Shown here one piece after another: positions 40,916 through 50,103 of a stretch of DNA of 64,000 nucleotides. The notes under the pieces were generated by a model. It ran no database searches. It was not told the origin of the DNA and worked only from the letters and a program-made list of their open reading frames with translations. The translations under genes were made by a program, and so were the position numbers. Where the stretch lies: assembly GCF_018402695.1 (NCBI RefSeq), contig NZ_JAGYIM010000019.1, positions 558,001 through 622,000 of the forward strand, given 5' to 3'. Numbering within the stretch: position 1 is the stretch's first letter; every line of letters starts with the position of its first letter. The stretch comes from Arsukibacterium sp. (GTDB lineage: Bacteria > Pseudomonadota > Gammaproteobacteria > Enterobacterales > Alteromonadaceae).

Positions 40916-41899
40916 GTGATTTTCAATATTTCTGCCTTACGTACTGGCCTGATTAGTTTGCTGCTGTCCCTAGCCCTGATCTCGCCGGTTAAGGCCCAGT
41001 GGCAGCGCCTGCCGTTTCAGACCATGGGCACTCAGGCCTATGTTGAGCTTTGGACTGAAGATAACAATCTGGGTAAAGACTTGCTGCTTGCCGTGCAGAA
41101 CGAATTTGAGCGGATTAACCAACTGATGAGCCCCTATATCGACAGCAGTGAGCTGAGCCTGCTAAACCTTGAAGCGGCAAATGGCCCGGTTACTATCAGC
41201 GCAGAACTTTACCAGCTGTTACAGCAAGCTGAGCAGTTGGCGAAGCTGAGTGACGGTGCTTTTGATATAAGCTTTGCATCGGTAGGTTTTAATTATGATT
41301 ACCGGCAAAATATTAAACCCAGTGCGGAGCAACTGAATACCCAGCGCTCACTTATCAATTACCGGCATATTCAGTTGCTGGCAGATAATCAGGTTAAATT
41401 TGCCCGGCCCGGGGTAAAAATTGATTTAGGCGGCATTGCCAAAGGCTACGCAGTGGAGCAAGCCATTGGCTTGCTGGCTGATCAAGGCATTAAACATGCG
41501 CTGGTAACCGCCGGCGGGGATACCCGCTTACTCGGCGATAAACGCGGCCGGCCCTGGCAGGTTGCCATTAAACACCCACGCAAAAGCGACGATATCGTCG
41601 CGCAGTTGCCATTAACCAATAGTGCTATCAGCACCTCAGGTGATTATGAACGTTTTTTCATTGAAGATGGCGTTCGCTATCATCACATTCTGGACCCCAA
41701 AAGCGGCCAGAGCCCGTCGGGCTTGATGAGCGTTACGGTACTGGGACCGGACGCGACCCGCACTGATGCGCTGTCGACTACGTTATTTGTGATGGGGCTG
41801 GAGCGGGGTATGGCCTTTATTGAGCAACAAGCTGAGTTTGAAGCGATTTTTATCAGCAGCGAACATCAGCTTTATTTTTCATCCGGTTTAGCGCAATAA
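40916..41899 (+). CDS. apbE: FAD:protein FMN transferase ApbE
   Basis: This 327-residue periplasmic enzyme has a cleavable signal peptide (LLSLALISPVKA) and no lipobox cysteine. It transfers FMN from FAD to a Thr or Ser of target proteins. Motifs are FQTMGTQAYVELW, DLGGIAKGYAVEQA, TAGGDTRLLG, HILDPKSGQSPSG and the Mg-binding DATRTDALSTTLF. The start is the GTG at 40916, the only one that gives a complete signal peptide. No NqrBC or RnfG target is next to it; the nearest secreted redox genes are in the operon that starts 1 kb away and contains DUF3570, DUF4266 and a thioredoxin, families often seen with ApbE. Confidence 0.92.
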   Translation: MIFNISALRTGLISLLLSLALISPVKAQWQRLPFQTMGTQAYVELWTEDNNLGKDLLLAVQNEFERINQLMSPYIDSSELSLLNLEAANGPVTISAELYQLLQQAEQLAKLSDGAFDISFASVGFNYDYRQNIKPSAEQLNTQRSLINYRHIQLLADNQVKFARPGVKIDLGGIAKGYAVEQAIGLLADQGIKHALVTAGGDTRLLGDKRGRPWQVAIKHPRKSDDIVAQLPLTNSAISTSGDYERFFIEDGVRYHHILDPKSGQSPSGLMSVTVLGPDATRTDALSTTLFVMGLERGMAFIEQQAEFEAIFISSEHQLYFSSGLAQ

Positions 41900-42037
41900 G
41901 CTTTAGCACAACATAGCGCTGCCTGAATTAGCAGTATCCTGACGGCAAAAAGCGCTCTATACTGGCGCTACTGCTGAAAATTTGAACAACTAATGCACCA
42001 GCAGCCTTATTGGGATAATAATTAAAATGGGAACCCG

Positions 42038-42850
42038 ATGCTCAGAACTGTGTTAAGCACCATTGTTATACTCGGTGTGCTGTCAGCCATCCTGCTGCCA
42101 CAGGCAATGGCTTGCACCCTGCGACTGGGCGTGGAAACGCATTTTCCACCCCATATTATTCAGACTGAAAAGGGCTGGAGTGGCCTTAGTGTTGAACTGG
42201 CAAAGCGCCTGGCCAGAGAAGTAAGCTGCGACATTACTCTGGTTGAAAGCCCCTGGCTGCGGGCTATGCGCCAAATTGATAAAGGCGAGCTGGATATTGT
42301 CAGTCATCTGACGTTTAGTCCGGAGCGCCAACAACGCTTTGCCTTTATTGGGCCGCACCATCTGGAACAAATTTATCTGGTGGCCGATCCTGCCGCCATT
42401 CCAGCGTTAACCTCTGTCGAGCAACTGGCCAATGAGATTGATCTTACCGCTATTGCCATGCTGGATGGTGCTTACTATGGCGAGGAATTTGCCAGGTTAC
42501 AGGCGTTGCCCGGGCTGCGCAGGCAACTGGTGTATATCAACAATAACCTGGATAAAATGGCGCTGCTGAATGCCGGCAGGGTTAATGCCGTGCTGGAAGA
42601 TTTATCGGTACTGCGCTACTGGCAAACCGACGATAGCAACACCTCAATGCGCTACCAGCCGCTGCTACCGATCCATAAAGGCCCGGTGTATTTTGGGTTT
42701 AATAAAAAAACTCTGTCGGCTGCACAGCTAAAGCAACTTGATAGTGCCTGGCAAAAACTTCACGTAAGCGGCGAGTTGGCAGCCATTGTTGCCCATTATC
42801 AGCATGTTGATAATGAACTTGAGATACCGCCACCCCAACCGCATTTGTAA
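42038..42850 (+). CDS. Orphan periplasmic solute-binding protein (family 3 type)
   Basis: This 270-residue protein has a signal peptide ending around PQAMA-C. The binding-protein pattern is LRLGVETHFPPHIIQTEKGWSGLSVELAKRLAREVSCDITLVE and GELDIVSHLTFSPERQQRFAFIGPH. No ABC transporter genes are nearby. The two cysteines (in ACTLRLG and VSCDIT) may form a disulfide. GGGA precedes the ATG. It is third of its kind in the window and is convergent with the Tat protein gene, with 11 bp between stops. Confidence 0.78.
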   Translation: MLRTVLSTIVILGVLSAILLPQAMACTLRLGVETHFPPHIIQTEKGWSGLSVELAKRLAREVSCDITLVESPWLRAMRQIDKGELDIVSHLTFSPERQQRFAFIGPHHLEQIYLVADPAAIPALTSVEQLANEIDLTAIAMLDGAYYGEEFARLQALPGLRRQLVYINNNLDKMALLNAGRVNAVLEDLSVLRYWQTDDSNTSMRYQPLLPIHKGPVYFGFNKKTLSAAQLKQLDSAWQKLHVSGELAAIVAHYQHVDNELEIPPPQPHL

Positions 42851-42861
42851 ACCATTGCGCG

Positions 42862-44439
42862 TTAGACAATAGGCGCAAAGGCGGTTAACCTGTCCTGACT
42901 GGCAGCGTTGCCCAGGCCATGGAACGGTGCTACCTCGGCCAGCCGGCCCTGTTCACCGTGTAATGCCAGATAATTCAGCATAACGGTTTGCACCAGCAGG
43001 TTAACGTTATTGGCCGCCATTGATGAGCCGGTTTCTACTGAGGCATCCGGGCGCATAAAACCAATTTGCTGGTGGCGGGCCTGTTCCGTTGCACTGCCAC
43101 CGAGCAGCGACGGCCGGCCATTCGGGTTATAGACCAGAATAGCTGATGCGGCCGTTGACGAGTTATCGCCAGTCCACTCCCCTTTTCCGCGGCCATTTTC
43201 ACTGTCGTCAATCCGGCCATTGCTGGCTACCGAGCCATCCGAATATAAATAAATCATCAGCGGCTGGTTACGTCTGGCAGCATATTCCAGACAGGCACCA
43301 ATGCAGCGGCCAGCGCGTAAGTCACGCAGCTCGCCGGTACCCCGCTCGCCGGTATGATAATCGTAACCACCAATTGTCACGGTGCCAGCACCGGCAAAAC
43401 CGTTTACCACCAGTTTCATGACCGAAGCGGTTTTACGGAACTCAGCATCGCCATTAAATTCGGCACTGCTGAAAATACCGCCCTCACCAACAATATCGGT
43501 ATCAGCGGCCGGGTCCAGCGTAGCCGGGTTACCAAAGCGATCGGCTAAATCGGCGCTTTTCACGTAACCACAGCGCACCAGATCTTTAATCACAGCATCG
43601 CGGGTGACACCCGTGTTTACGCTGGCCAGCTTACCGTCACTTAAGCGTTGAATCGACTCCATTACTGCCACAGCATCATTTTGGTCAAGCAGTCCGAACA
43701 AATCACCCACATCGACTAAACCGGTCACATCACTGGGCCGGTCAATTTTAGTCGGCCGCCATTCCGGGTTATAAAACTCGGCTGGCGCCATTGAATTAGC
43801 ACCGGAGTCAGAGTTTCGTGAGCCAATTAATGGCATAAGCGAACCATTGGCGCCGGCCTTGGCAATGGCAAACATCGGGTTATGCGGGTTATTACCGGTA
43901 TCGTTTTCTGAGCGTGACGGTATAACAGCACCATTAACCATAGCCTGGGTTGCCATGCTGGTGCGTTCAAGAATACCGGCCAGCATCTGCGAGTCGCTGT
44001 GAAACGCCAGCCCCAGCTGATCGTTAACAAAGCCTGCCGCCGGGTCCGCCGCATTTACCGCGGTTGGCACCATATCGGCTGGCAGCCCCAGTTTGCTATA
44101 ACCCTGGGTTGACAGAAAATCGAGCTGGCCACCGGCACCACCAACCAGAATGTTTGAACCGGCAATATTGGCACCACCGGCTAAATCAAAGCAGATAAAC
44201 GGAATTTTCCCGGCGCCTTCGACATTGATGCCGCACTGGCTCTTTAATAACTCCAGATCTGGCGATAAATCAGCGAAGGCTTTGGTCGGATTGGCAAACA
44301 AGCTGAATACCGAGCCGGTTGTCAGAATACCAGCGCCGACACTCAGACCACAGGCAATAAAGTCGCGCCGGCTTACCGGCCGGCTATGGCAGGCGTGTAA
44401 TAAGGGCGCATCCGGATGTAGTGCTTTTTTCAGTTTCAT
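42862..44439 (-). CDS. Tat-exported DUF1501-like protein
   Basis: This 525-residue protein has a twin-arginine signal (SRRDFIACGLSVGAGIL, about residues 23-39), so it is exported folded and may carry a cofactor. The rest resembles the DUF1501/alkaline-phosphatase-like family only loosely (GLAFHSDSQMLAGIL, GGYDYHTGERGTGELRDLRAG, LMIYLYSDGSVASNG). DUF1501 proteins often sit beside cytochrome-bearing partners, as here. It is last of the 18-gene minus-strand run, 37 bp after the LamG-cytochrome gene. Function is unknown; family placement is tentative. Confidence 0.6.
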   Translation of the reverse strand: MKLKKALHPDAPLLHACHSRPVSRRDFIACGLSVGAGILTTGSVFSLFANPTKAFADLSPDLELLKSQCGINVEGAGKIPFICFDLAGGANIAGSNILVGGAGGQLDFLSTQGYSKLGLPADMVPTAVNAADPAAGFVNDQLGLAFHSDSQMLAGILERTSMATQAMVNGAVIPSRSENDTGNNPHNPMFAIAKAGANGSLMPLIGSRNSDSGANSMAPAEFYNPEWRPTKIDRPSDVTGLVDVGDLFGLLDQNDAVAVMESIQRLSDGKLASVNTGVTRDAVIKDLVRCGYVKSADLADRFGNPATLDPAADTDIVGEGGIFSSAEFNGDAEFRKTASVMKLVVNGFAGAGTVTIGGYDYHTGERGTGELRDLRAGRCIGACLEYAARRNQPLMIYLYSDGSVASNGRIDDSENGRGKGEWTGDNSSTAASAILVYNPNGRPSLLGGSATEQARHQQIGFMRPDASVETGSSMAANNVNLLVQTVMLNYLALHGEQGRLAEVAPFHGLGNAASQDRLTAFAPIV

Positions 44440-44476
44440 AAGTTGGCTCCTTTATACTCGCAAGAGTACGCCAGCA

Positions 44477-46897
44477 TTAGTACACCAGCATCTGGGCGCT
44501 GGCCAATACGGCAGTGCAGGCTGCTTTGGCAATGGTTTGAGTACGTTGGCTATCGCAGGCACCATCGCACTGGCTAAGCCGGTCTATCAGATTGTTCAGC
44601 TCTGCCCTGGCATCCGCTTCGGGTAGCGCGGTTTGCGGTTGTAACGGCGCAAAGCGCTGCAGCAACGGACTAATCAACCCATCCCGGTTAGCCGGGCTTA
44701 ATGCCTCTGCCGGGCCGGTATCAAAATTAACGGTCGGAAACCATTGGCTGCGCAACATCGGGTCATTAATTGCCGCATTACAATAGGCAATCCCCAGCTG
44801 GGTAATGGCCATTTGTTGCGCTGAAATAAAGGTTTCTATATCACTCAAGGCCGGCAGCTGCCGGGTGATCGTCTGATACGTAGCGGCGATTGCTGGCGTG
44901 GCCTGAGATACTCCGGTTAATTCGCTCATACTGGCGTGGATAGCCGCAAAAGGCCGGATACCAATGTCACTGCTATTGCTGTTAGCCTGGCTAACCTGCT
45001 GCACCGGAAAAGCCGGCTGGCTTCGCACATTGCTGTACTGCCCTATCTGGCCAAAAGACAAAAAGAATTCATCGCTGGCGGCACCTGCCTCCGCAGCAAT
45101 AATGGTACCCAGTTCGGACATAGGTACGGCTTCACTGAGATTGGTACCACTGGCAAAGTTGAAATCCTGGCGGATCCAGGCCTGACCTGAAGTCACTTCC
45201 CGGCCATTAATTGCCAACGCCACATCACTGATCTCAAGGTTAGCCGGCAATGCAGCGCCATCCAGATTAATCAGGTAAGGCTGACTAAACAGGTACGAAT
45301 AATTGTCGAACTGGGCCACTTCAAATACGATGTAACTCTCTGGTAAGTCAATTAAATGACCAATGGCAAAGGGCAGATAAAACTTCTGGCCAACCCCGAT
45401 ACTGAAATTCTGGGCAATTTGTGCCGGGGTCAGCGCCCGGTTGTGGATAGCCAGTAACCGGATACTCCCCTGCCATTGCCGGCTACCATCTGCTTCGTTG
45501 CCCAGCATCAGTGCGAAACTGTCATCCCAGCTGCTAATCGCTGCAGGGTCACTTTGCACGCCACTGTCTTCACCATTCACATAAATACGCTGGCCATTTA
45601 CCGGGTCCTGGGTCAGCACCACATGCTGTAAACTGGCTTGCAGTAATTCGTCGGCATCGGCCGTACTCAGCGCTGGCATCCCACCAAAATCACTGTTGGC
45701 GCTGCGCAGTAAAAAGTCGTAATTATACTGGCTCTGGCCCAGGGTAAAGTTACGGCTGATGGCACTACCGGCATAACTGACTATCGCTGCCGGCCCTTCC
45801 TGTACCACATTTGCCGGAATGACCCAGGCTTCAATGGTCATCTCCCCGGTGGCACCAATCAGCGAGGCAAGCTTGGCGCTGCTCTGGGTGCTGGCCTGCG
45901 CCCGGCCACTGTTAATCTGCAGGCCCCAACCGGTTAACCAGGCAAAATCGCCCTGCAGGGTTAAGTTAGCTGCAGGCTCAACCCCCGAGGTATCAAATGC
46001 CTGCGTACCCTGGCCCTCTTTAAACTGGTAAAAAGCAATCTGGTTACTCTCAAAACGGCCGCCACTGGATGCGACCACACCATCTTCCAAGCGTAACGCT
46101 TTGGACGGCACTAACTGCGGGTCCAGCTCAGTTGCCGCGACCGCATCACTTATTGCTATTACGGCTGCCAGCATTACGGCCGCATCGTTACTGCAATCTG
46201 ACCAGCAGTTGTGAAACTCGCCCCCGAGACGGGCAACCAGCCGGGATAACTCCGGCCGGTCCAGATTCATTAAATTACGACTGGCCTGATACGCTACATC
46301 GACATCGCTGGCAGCGAAAAACGGGGACTGGGCCACGGCAGCATCCGGAGCATGACAATTAGCACAATGTTGCTGCAGCAGTGGATAAACTTCTGCGGCA
46401 AATAAGGCCGGACTTTCCGGCAACGCTTTACTGGCACCGGGGTCGCGGATCACCGGCGCGACCAGGGCAACTGCGGCCTGCTCAGCATCAGTGGTATTGC
46501 CCCAGTTGCGTAACCACTGGGTTATCGTGTCGGCACAGGCCGTATTACTACTGAGCCAGCAGTTATGGCCACCCGCGACTTTCTGCACCATGACCGATTG
46601 CGCCGGATCAGCTAAATTAACCAGCGGTAATACTGCAGCATATGCCAGATTAATATCATCGCGTCTGACAAAATACGGCGCAGTATTCCCTTGCTGGTGA
46701 CAACTGCCGCACCGGTTATCAGCGACCAGATTGTCCCACAGGTTTAACTTAAATTGTTGTATATCATCAGTTTGTGGTGCAGGACCATTATAATTAGTCG
46801 AATTATCCTGGGTCGGTGGTGGCGGGTTCTGCTCCACCTCAGCACCACCGCAACCTATCAGCAAGATACTAAGCACTAGCAGTAGCAAAGATCTCAT
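44477..46897 (-). CDS. LamG-domain lipoprotein with c-type heme motifs
   Basis: This 806-residue lipoprotein (signal LSILLIGC-GG) has two heme-binding CxxCH motifs, CGSCH near residue 55 and CANCH near 180. A concanavalin/LamG-like domain follows at about 290-500 (IAFYQFKEGQGTQAFDTSG to LLAIHNRALTPAQIAQNF). The C-terminal 300 residues are unassigned. The design, heme modules fused to a glycan-type jelly roll, is typical of surface redox proteins. ATG at 46897, with GGGAGAG upstream, is preferred to an in-frame TTG. It starts 2 bp after the previous stop. Confidence 0.72.
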   Translation of the reverse strand: MRSLLLLVLSILLIGCGGAEVEQNPPPPTQDNSTNYNGPAPQTDDIQQFKLNLWDNLVADNRCGSCHQQGNTAPYFVRRDDINLAYAAVLPLVNLADPAQSVMVQKVAGGHNCWLSSNTACADTITQWLRNWGNTTDAEQAAVALVAPVIRDPGASKALPESPALFAAEVYPLLQQHCANCHAPDAAVAQSPFFAASDVDVAYQASRNLMNLDRPELSRLVARLGGEFHNCWSDCSNDAAVMLAAVIAISDAVAATELDPQLVPSKALRLEDGVVASSGGRFESNQIAFYQFKEGQGTQAFDTSGVEPAANLTLQGDFAWLTGWGLQINSGRAQASTQSSAKLASLIGATGEMTIEAWVIPANVVQEGPAAIVSYAGSAISRNFTLGQSQYNYDFLLRSANSDFGGMPALSTADADELLQASLQHVVLTQDPVNGQRIYVNGEDSGVQSDPAAISSWDDSFALMLGNEADGSRQWQGSIRLLAIHNRALTPAQIAQNFSIGVGQKFYLPFAIGHLIDLPESYIVFEVAQFDNYSYLFSQPYLINLDGAALPANLEISDVALAINGREVTSGQAWIRQDFNFASGTNLSEAVPMSELGTIIAAEAGAASDEFFLSFGQIGQYSNVRSQPAFPVQQVSQANSNSSDIGIRPFAAIHASMSELTGVSQATPAIAATYQTITRQLPALSDIETFISAQQMAITQLGIAYCNAAINDPMLRSQWFPTVNFDTGPAEALSPANRDGLISPLLQRFAPLQPQTALPEADARAELNNLIDRLSQCDGACDSQRTQTIAKAACTAVLASAQMLVY

Positions 46898-46899
46898 GG

Positions 46900-48108
46900 T
46901 TACTCTCCCATACAATAAGTGGCGGTGTCGGCGAACACCTGTTTTAAGTTGTAACCACTCTGGCTGAACCGTTCGGTGGTTTGCTGAATAAGATTGACAT
47001 CGGCCAGCGACTCCGCCGGGCGTAAACAGGTTGTTTCAAATGCCTTTTTCACCTGACACTGGGCAAATGCGACCGAGTGTGCTAATTCCTGGCCCAGGCT
47101 TTTGGCGCCGTGGCCCTCGCCCGGTAAGCTGTTGTCCCAGCCCAGTGCCTGATTGCGGCCTTCACGCCAATAGTTTTGCCAGTGATCATCTTCTGTTTTA
47201 TAGCCGAACGGAAAATTACCGGCATTGATATGGTATTTTGGCTGCACCCGGCTGCCGGTCTGGCTGTTGGTACTGCCCGTTTCCTGATAAAACAGCTGGC
47301 CGTTGTCACCATTCTCGTCAGTGAACTGATAATCGTAATAGGCAAAAGCCTGGGCTAACGGGTCCATACCGGCATGACAACCGATACAGCGGTTATGAAA
47401 AATCCGGCTATCCCCACCGGGGCTGCGGCTGACATCCTGGCGGATCCGATCTGCCGTGGTACTGGTATCTTTTAACGGTTCTAAATCGGTGCACAACTGG
47501 CTCATCAGGGTGAAACGCAACATTGCCCGGTTGGTTCCAAGGTAAAAAAATGCTTTGGCGCCGGCCCGGCTGGTCATCACACCGGCACTGGCCTCTGCCG
47601 GGATCCCGAGCAGGCTACTTTGGGCCCGGGGCTCCAGATGCTGCTGCAAATCAATACCTTGCTGATCTAATGCTAAATAGTGCGCATTGTTGTTCGCGGC
47701 GTAGGGTGGCAAGCCTAAACTATCAGCGCCGACATACAGCACATCGGTTTGCAAAATCTGCCGAAAATCGGCATCGTCCCTTACTAGGCCAATAATGGTC
47801 GCGCTGTAATCATTTAGCGGCTCAAAAATATCCAAATCACGGTTAGTTGCCGGTGCCGCAAATAATTTTAATGTCGTGCGGTAAAAATCCGGATGTTGCA
47901 TAGCGAGCTCTGCTGCCCCCTGCTCATCCCCCTGCGCTATCAGGTCGGCCATCTGTTGCAAGGTCGCCGCATCGGCTGGCACTCCAGCCAGGCGATCATG
48001 CAGCCGTGTAGCCTGTTCCACTGGCCCGGCAGACAGGGCGCCGCTATACAGTACGGCAAAGGCAGCAACCAGCAGGCCTGGTATCAGCGGCTTTATATAG
48101 CTATGCAT
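46900..48108 (-). CDS. Secreted monoheme c-type cytochrome-like protein
   Basis: This 402-residue protein has a signal peptide (GLLVAAFAVLYSGALSAG) and one CIGCH heme motif at about residue 260, in a context (IFHNRCIGCHAGMDPLAQAFAYYD) like planctomycete-type cytochromes of the DUF1588/DUF1592 group. The N-terminal half is helical and unassigned. ATG at 48108, with AGGAG 8 bp upstream, is chosen over a start at 48153. It is 17 bp after the TonB-like gene and 2 bp before the LamG gene. Confidence 0.68.
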   Translation of the reverse strand: MHSYIKPLIPGLLVAAFAVLYSGALSAGPVEQATRLHDRLAGVPADAATLQQMADLIAQGDEQGAAELAMQHPDFYRTTLKLFAAPATNRDLDIFEPLNDYSATIIGLVRDDADFRQILQTDVLYVGADSLGLPPYAANNNAHYLALDQQGIDLQQHLEPRAQSSLLGIPAEASAGVMTSRAGAKAFFYLGTNRAMLRFTLMSQLCTDLEPLKDTSTTADRIRQDVSRSPGGDSRIFHNRCIGCHAGMDPLAQAFAYYDYQFTDENGDNGQLFYQETGSTNSQTGSRVQPKYHINAGNFPFGYKTEDDHWQNYWREGRNQALGWDNSLPGEGHGAKSLGQELAHSVAFAQCQVKKAFETTCLRPAESLADVNLIQQTTERFSQSGYNLKQVFADTATYCMGE

Positions 48109-48125
48109 ATTTCTCTCCTGCCCGG

Positions 48126-49061
48126 CTAGCCGGGTAAAAACGCGATGGTCCACTTCGAACGGGTTGGCAACACATCTGCCGCCCCGAAATTCACGGCCTG
48201 TAAGCGCAGTTGTAACTGCCGCTCCAGCCGCTCGTCATTTAATTCACTTTCCACAATATTAACCTGCTGCAAACTGCCATCCGGGTTAATGATCAGCTCA
48301 AACACAACCTTGCCTTTTAGCAACGGGTTGGCACGTAAAGCCCGGTTGTACAGGGTATATAAACTGCTTTTATTGGCTTCCAGTGTTTGCCGGATACTGG
48401 CTTCTGAGCGCCCGCCCTGGCTAGCCGGGTCATTGTCTGAGCCGCCACCGGCGTTAGCTGAAACAGGTGCCGAAGACGCCAGCCCACGCAGGCTGGCATC
48501 TGCCAGAGTGGTACTTTCAGCCCGGTTTAAATCGGCTCTGGCAACGTCAGCGCTGACGGCAGCAGCCGCTTTCGCCGCCGTTTTTGCCAGCTCAGGGTTA
48601 GCAATGACGTCCGGCTCAGGCGCAGCGGCGCTTTGCTGGCCGTCCCGTTGCAATTGCGGGGCTTGTTGATTAACAGTAAAGGTCTGGCGTAGCGCCGCAA
48701 GCTCATCCTGCATGGCCAGCAACCCGGCCTCCTGCGCCTGGGCACGGGCCTGCTCGGTGGTTACCGGGCTGGCCTCCACCACCTGTTGCTCTGGCTCTGG
48801 CTCGGGTTCAGGCTCCGGTATTGGCTCTGGCTCAGGCAGTTCTATTGGTTCTGGCGGGGTAATTTCCCGCTCTTCCAACCTTACCCGCGCCAGTTGCGGC
48901 GGTAATTGTTCAAGTTGCGCCCGGCTGCGCTCTGGTACCTGGTAAAGCGGTACCGCAACCGACAACAACAATAACAGCAACAAACCGCCAATAACGACCT
49001 TGCTGAAAAACTGATCTTCATTTTGCCAACCTGCGCCGGCATGCCAGCTAAGCGTGGTCAT
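48126..49061 (-). CDS. TonB-like protein with AgmX/PglI-type C-terminal domain
   Basis: This 311-residue protein has a cytoplasmic N-terminus, one membrane helix (about 21-40), a Pro-Glu repeat region (69-91) made of EP dipeptides that would span the periplasm, an Ala/Gln-rich stretch, and a C-terminal domain (about 225-311; IRQTLEANKSSLYTLYNRALRA, KGKVVFELIINPDGS). That domain is the AgmX/PglI type known from Myxococcus gliding proteins rather than the classic TonB fold. It is coupled to exbD by a 4-bp ATGA overlap, so it is probably energised by the adjacent ExbB/ExbD motor. Confidence 0.8.
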   Translation of the reverse strand: MTTLSWHAGAGWQNEDQFFSKVVIGGLLLLLLLSVAVPLYQVPERSRAQLEQLPPQLARVRLEEREITPPEPIELPEPEPIPEPEPEPEPEQQVVEASPVTTEQARAQAQEAGLLAMQDELAALRQTFTVNQQAPQLQRDGQQSAAAPEPDVIANPELAKTAAKAAAAVSADVARADLNRAESTTLADASLRGLASSAPVSANAGGGSDNDPASQGGRSEASIRQTLEANKSSLYTLYNRALRANPLLKGKVVFELIINPDGSLQQVNIVESELNDERLERQLQLRLQAVNFGAADVLPTRSKWTIAFLPG

Positions 49062-49582
49062 GGCGTCGCCTCCAGAGCACTGCTGCGCTGCTCTACTGCC
49101 AGCGATACATCCCGGTATTCCGTAGCTGCACAGATTGCCATTAACCGCCGCAATACCGCATAAGAGGTCGCAGCATCAGCCAGAATAGTCAGCGGCCGGC
49201 CCACAGCCTGCTGCTCTGTTGGCAGAGGCGCTGCCCGACTGGCCAGATACTGCAATTCCTGCTGTACTGCCGCAGCCAGCGCGTCCTGCCAGAGTTCCGG
49301 CGCTTGCTGCCAATCGCCCCGCCAGACCGGTTTGCCCTGCACCAACACGCCGTTGGCCGTCACAGTAAGCAGCACCTGCTCCCGCGGTAATTGTTCTGAA
49401 ACGGATTGCGGCAGACTCATGTCTTTATTACTGGGTAACACCACCACATCAGATTGATTCACCATCAGGAAAAAAACCAGAATGGTAAAAATATCCATCA
49501 GCGCCACCAGATTTAACTTAGAGCTTTGGGCCAGCCGCTGATTCTGCTTCAACATGCGTTTCGCTCGGAATGACTGCTTCAT
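49058..49582 (-). CDS. ExbD/TolR-family protein with membrane Asp
   Basis: This 174-residue motor subunit has one N-terminal membrane helix (about 29-42) carrying D30 in NLVALMDIFTILVFFLM, the position of the proton-carrying Asp of ExbD (D25 in E. coli), and a periplasmic domain (LLTVTANGVLVQGKPVW, LTILADAATSYAVLRRLMAIC). It overlaps its neighbours by 4 bp on both sides. Confidence 0.88.
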   Translation of the reverse strand: MKQSFRAKRMLKQNQRLAQSSKLNLVALMDIFTILVFFLMVNQSDVVVLPSNKDMSLPQSVSEQLPREQVLLTVTANGVLVQGKPVWRGDWQQAPELWQDALAAAVQQELQYLASRAAPLPTEQQAVGRPLTILADAATSYAVLRRLMAICAATEYRDVSLAVEQRSSALEATP

Positions 49583-50103
49583 TCAGGGCCCTCACTGTCG
49601 TCTGCTGGTAACTGGCCCAGTGAAATTAACGGAAACAATTCGGCGTCCACTACCGATGCAGCCACCACTGTTTTAAAAGACCGCACGGTATCCATCGCGC
49701 TAACCAGCGTCTGATAATCCAGGCTTTCCGGTGCCAGAATACTGATATCCCGTTTCTCAGTGTTTTGCTGTTGCCAGGTCAATTTTAAATCCTGCAAAAA
49801 TGCGGATAGCGCGGCAAAGTCAGGTTGGCCCTGTTCGTTATGGCTGAACTCACGCAGTAACTGGCCAGCCGGGTAATTCAGGCGCAGCCGGTCAGCCCGT
49901 AGCTCTAACTCGAGAATTTGCGGGTTATCCTGCTCCTGCTGCATTAACTGCTCGGTTTTAGCCGGCAGCTGAATATTCAGCACCCTTATCTGGGTAAACA
50001 CCAGACTGAGTAACAAAACCGGTACCAATACAATCATCAGATTCATAAAGGAGGTGATGTCGAGCTCAGCCTCGTTCTGACTGATTTTATGCTTTCTGAT
50101 CAT
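49579..50103 (-). CDS. ExbD/TolR-family protein lacking the membrane Asp
   Basis: This 174-residue protein has the ExbD topology (helix about 20-38) and a periplasmic domain ending in RSFKTVVAASVVDAELFPLISLG. In DITSFMNLMIVLVPVLLL, N21 stands where ExbD proteins normally have the proton-carrying Asp. It is therefore likely to be a structural partner of the Asp-bearing ExbD next door. The ATG at 50103 is preferred to the GTG at 50112; either overlaps the end of exbB. Confidence 0.85.
   Translation of the reverse strand: MIRKHKISQNEAELDITSFMNLMIVLVPVLLLSLVFTQIRVLNIQLPAKTEQLMQQEQDNPQILELELRADRLRLNYPAGQLLREFSHNEQGQPDFAALSAFLQDLKLTWQQQNTEKRDISILAPESLDYQTLVSAMDTVRSFKTVVAASVVDAELFPLISLGQLPADDSEGPE

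Noticed and set aside
48774-48860. The Pro-Glu coding repeat of the TonB-like gene as a CRISPR or minisatellite
   Set aside because: The repeated hexamers encode the EP spacer normal for TonB-like proteins; there are no spacers.
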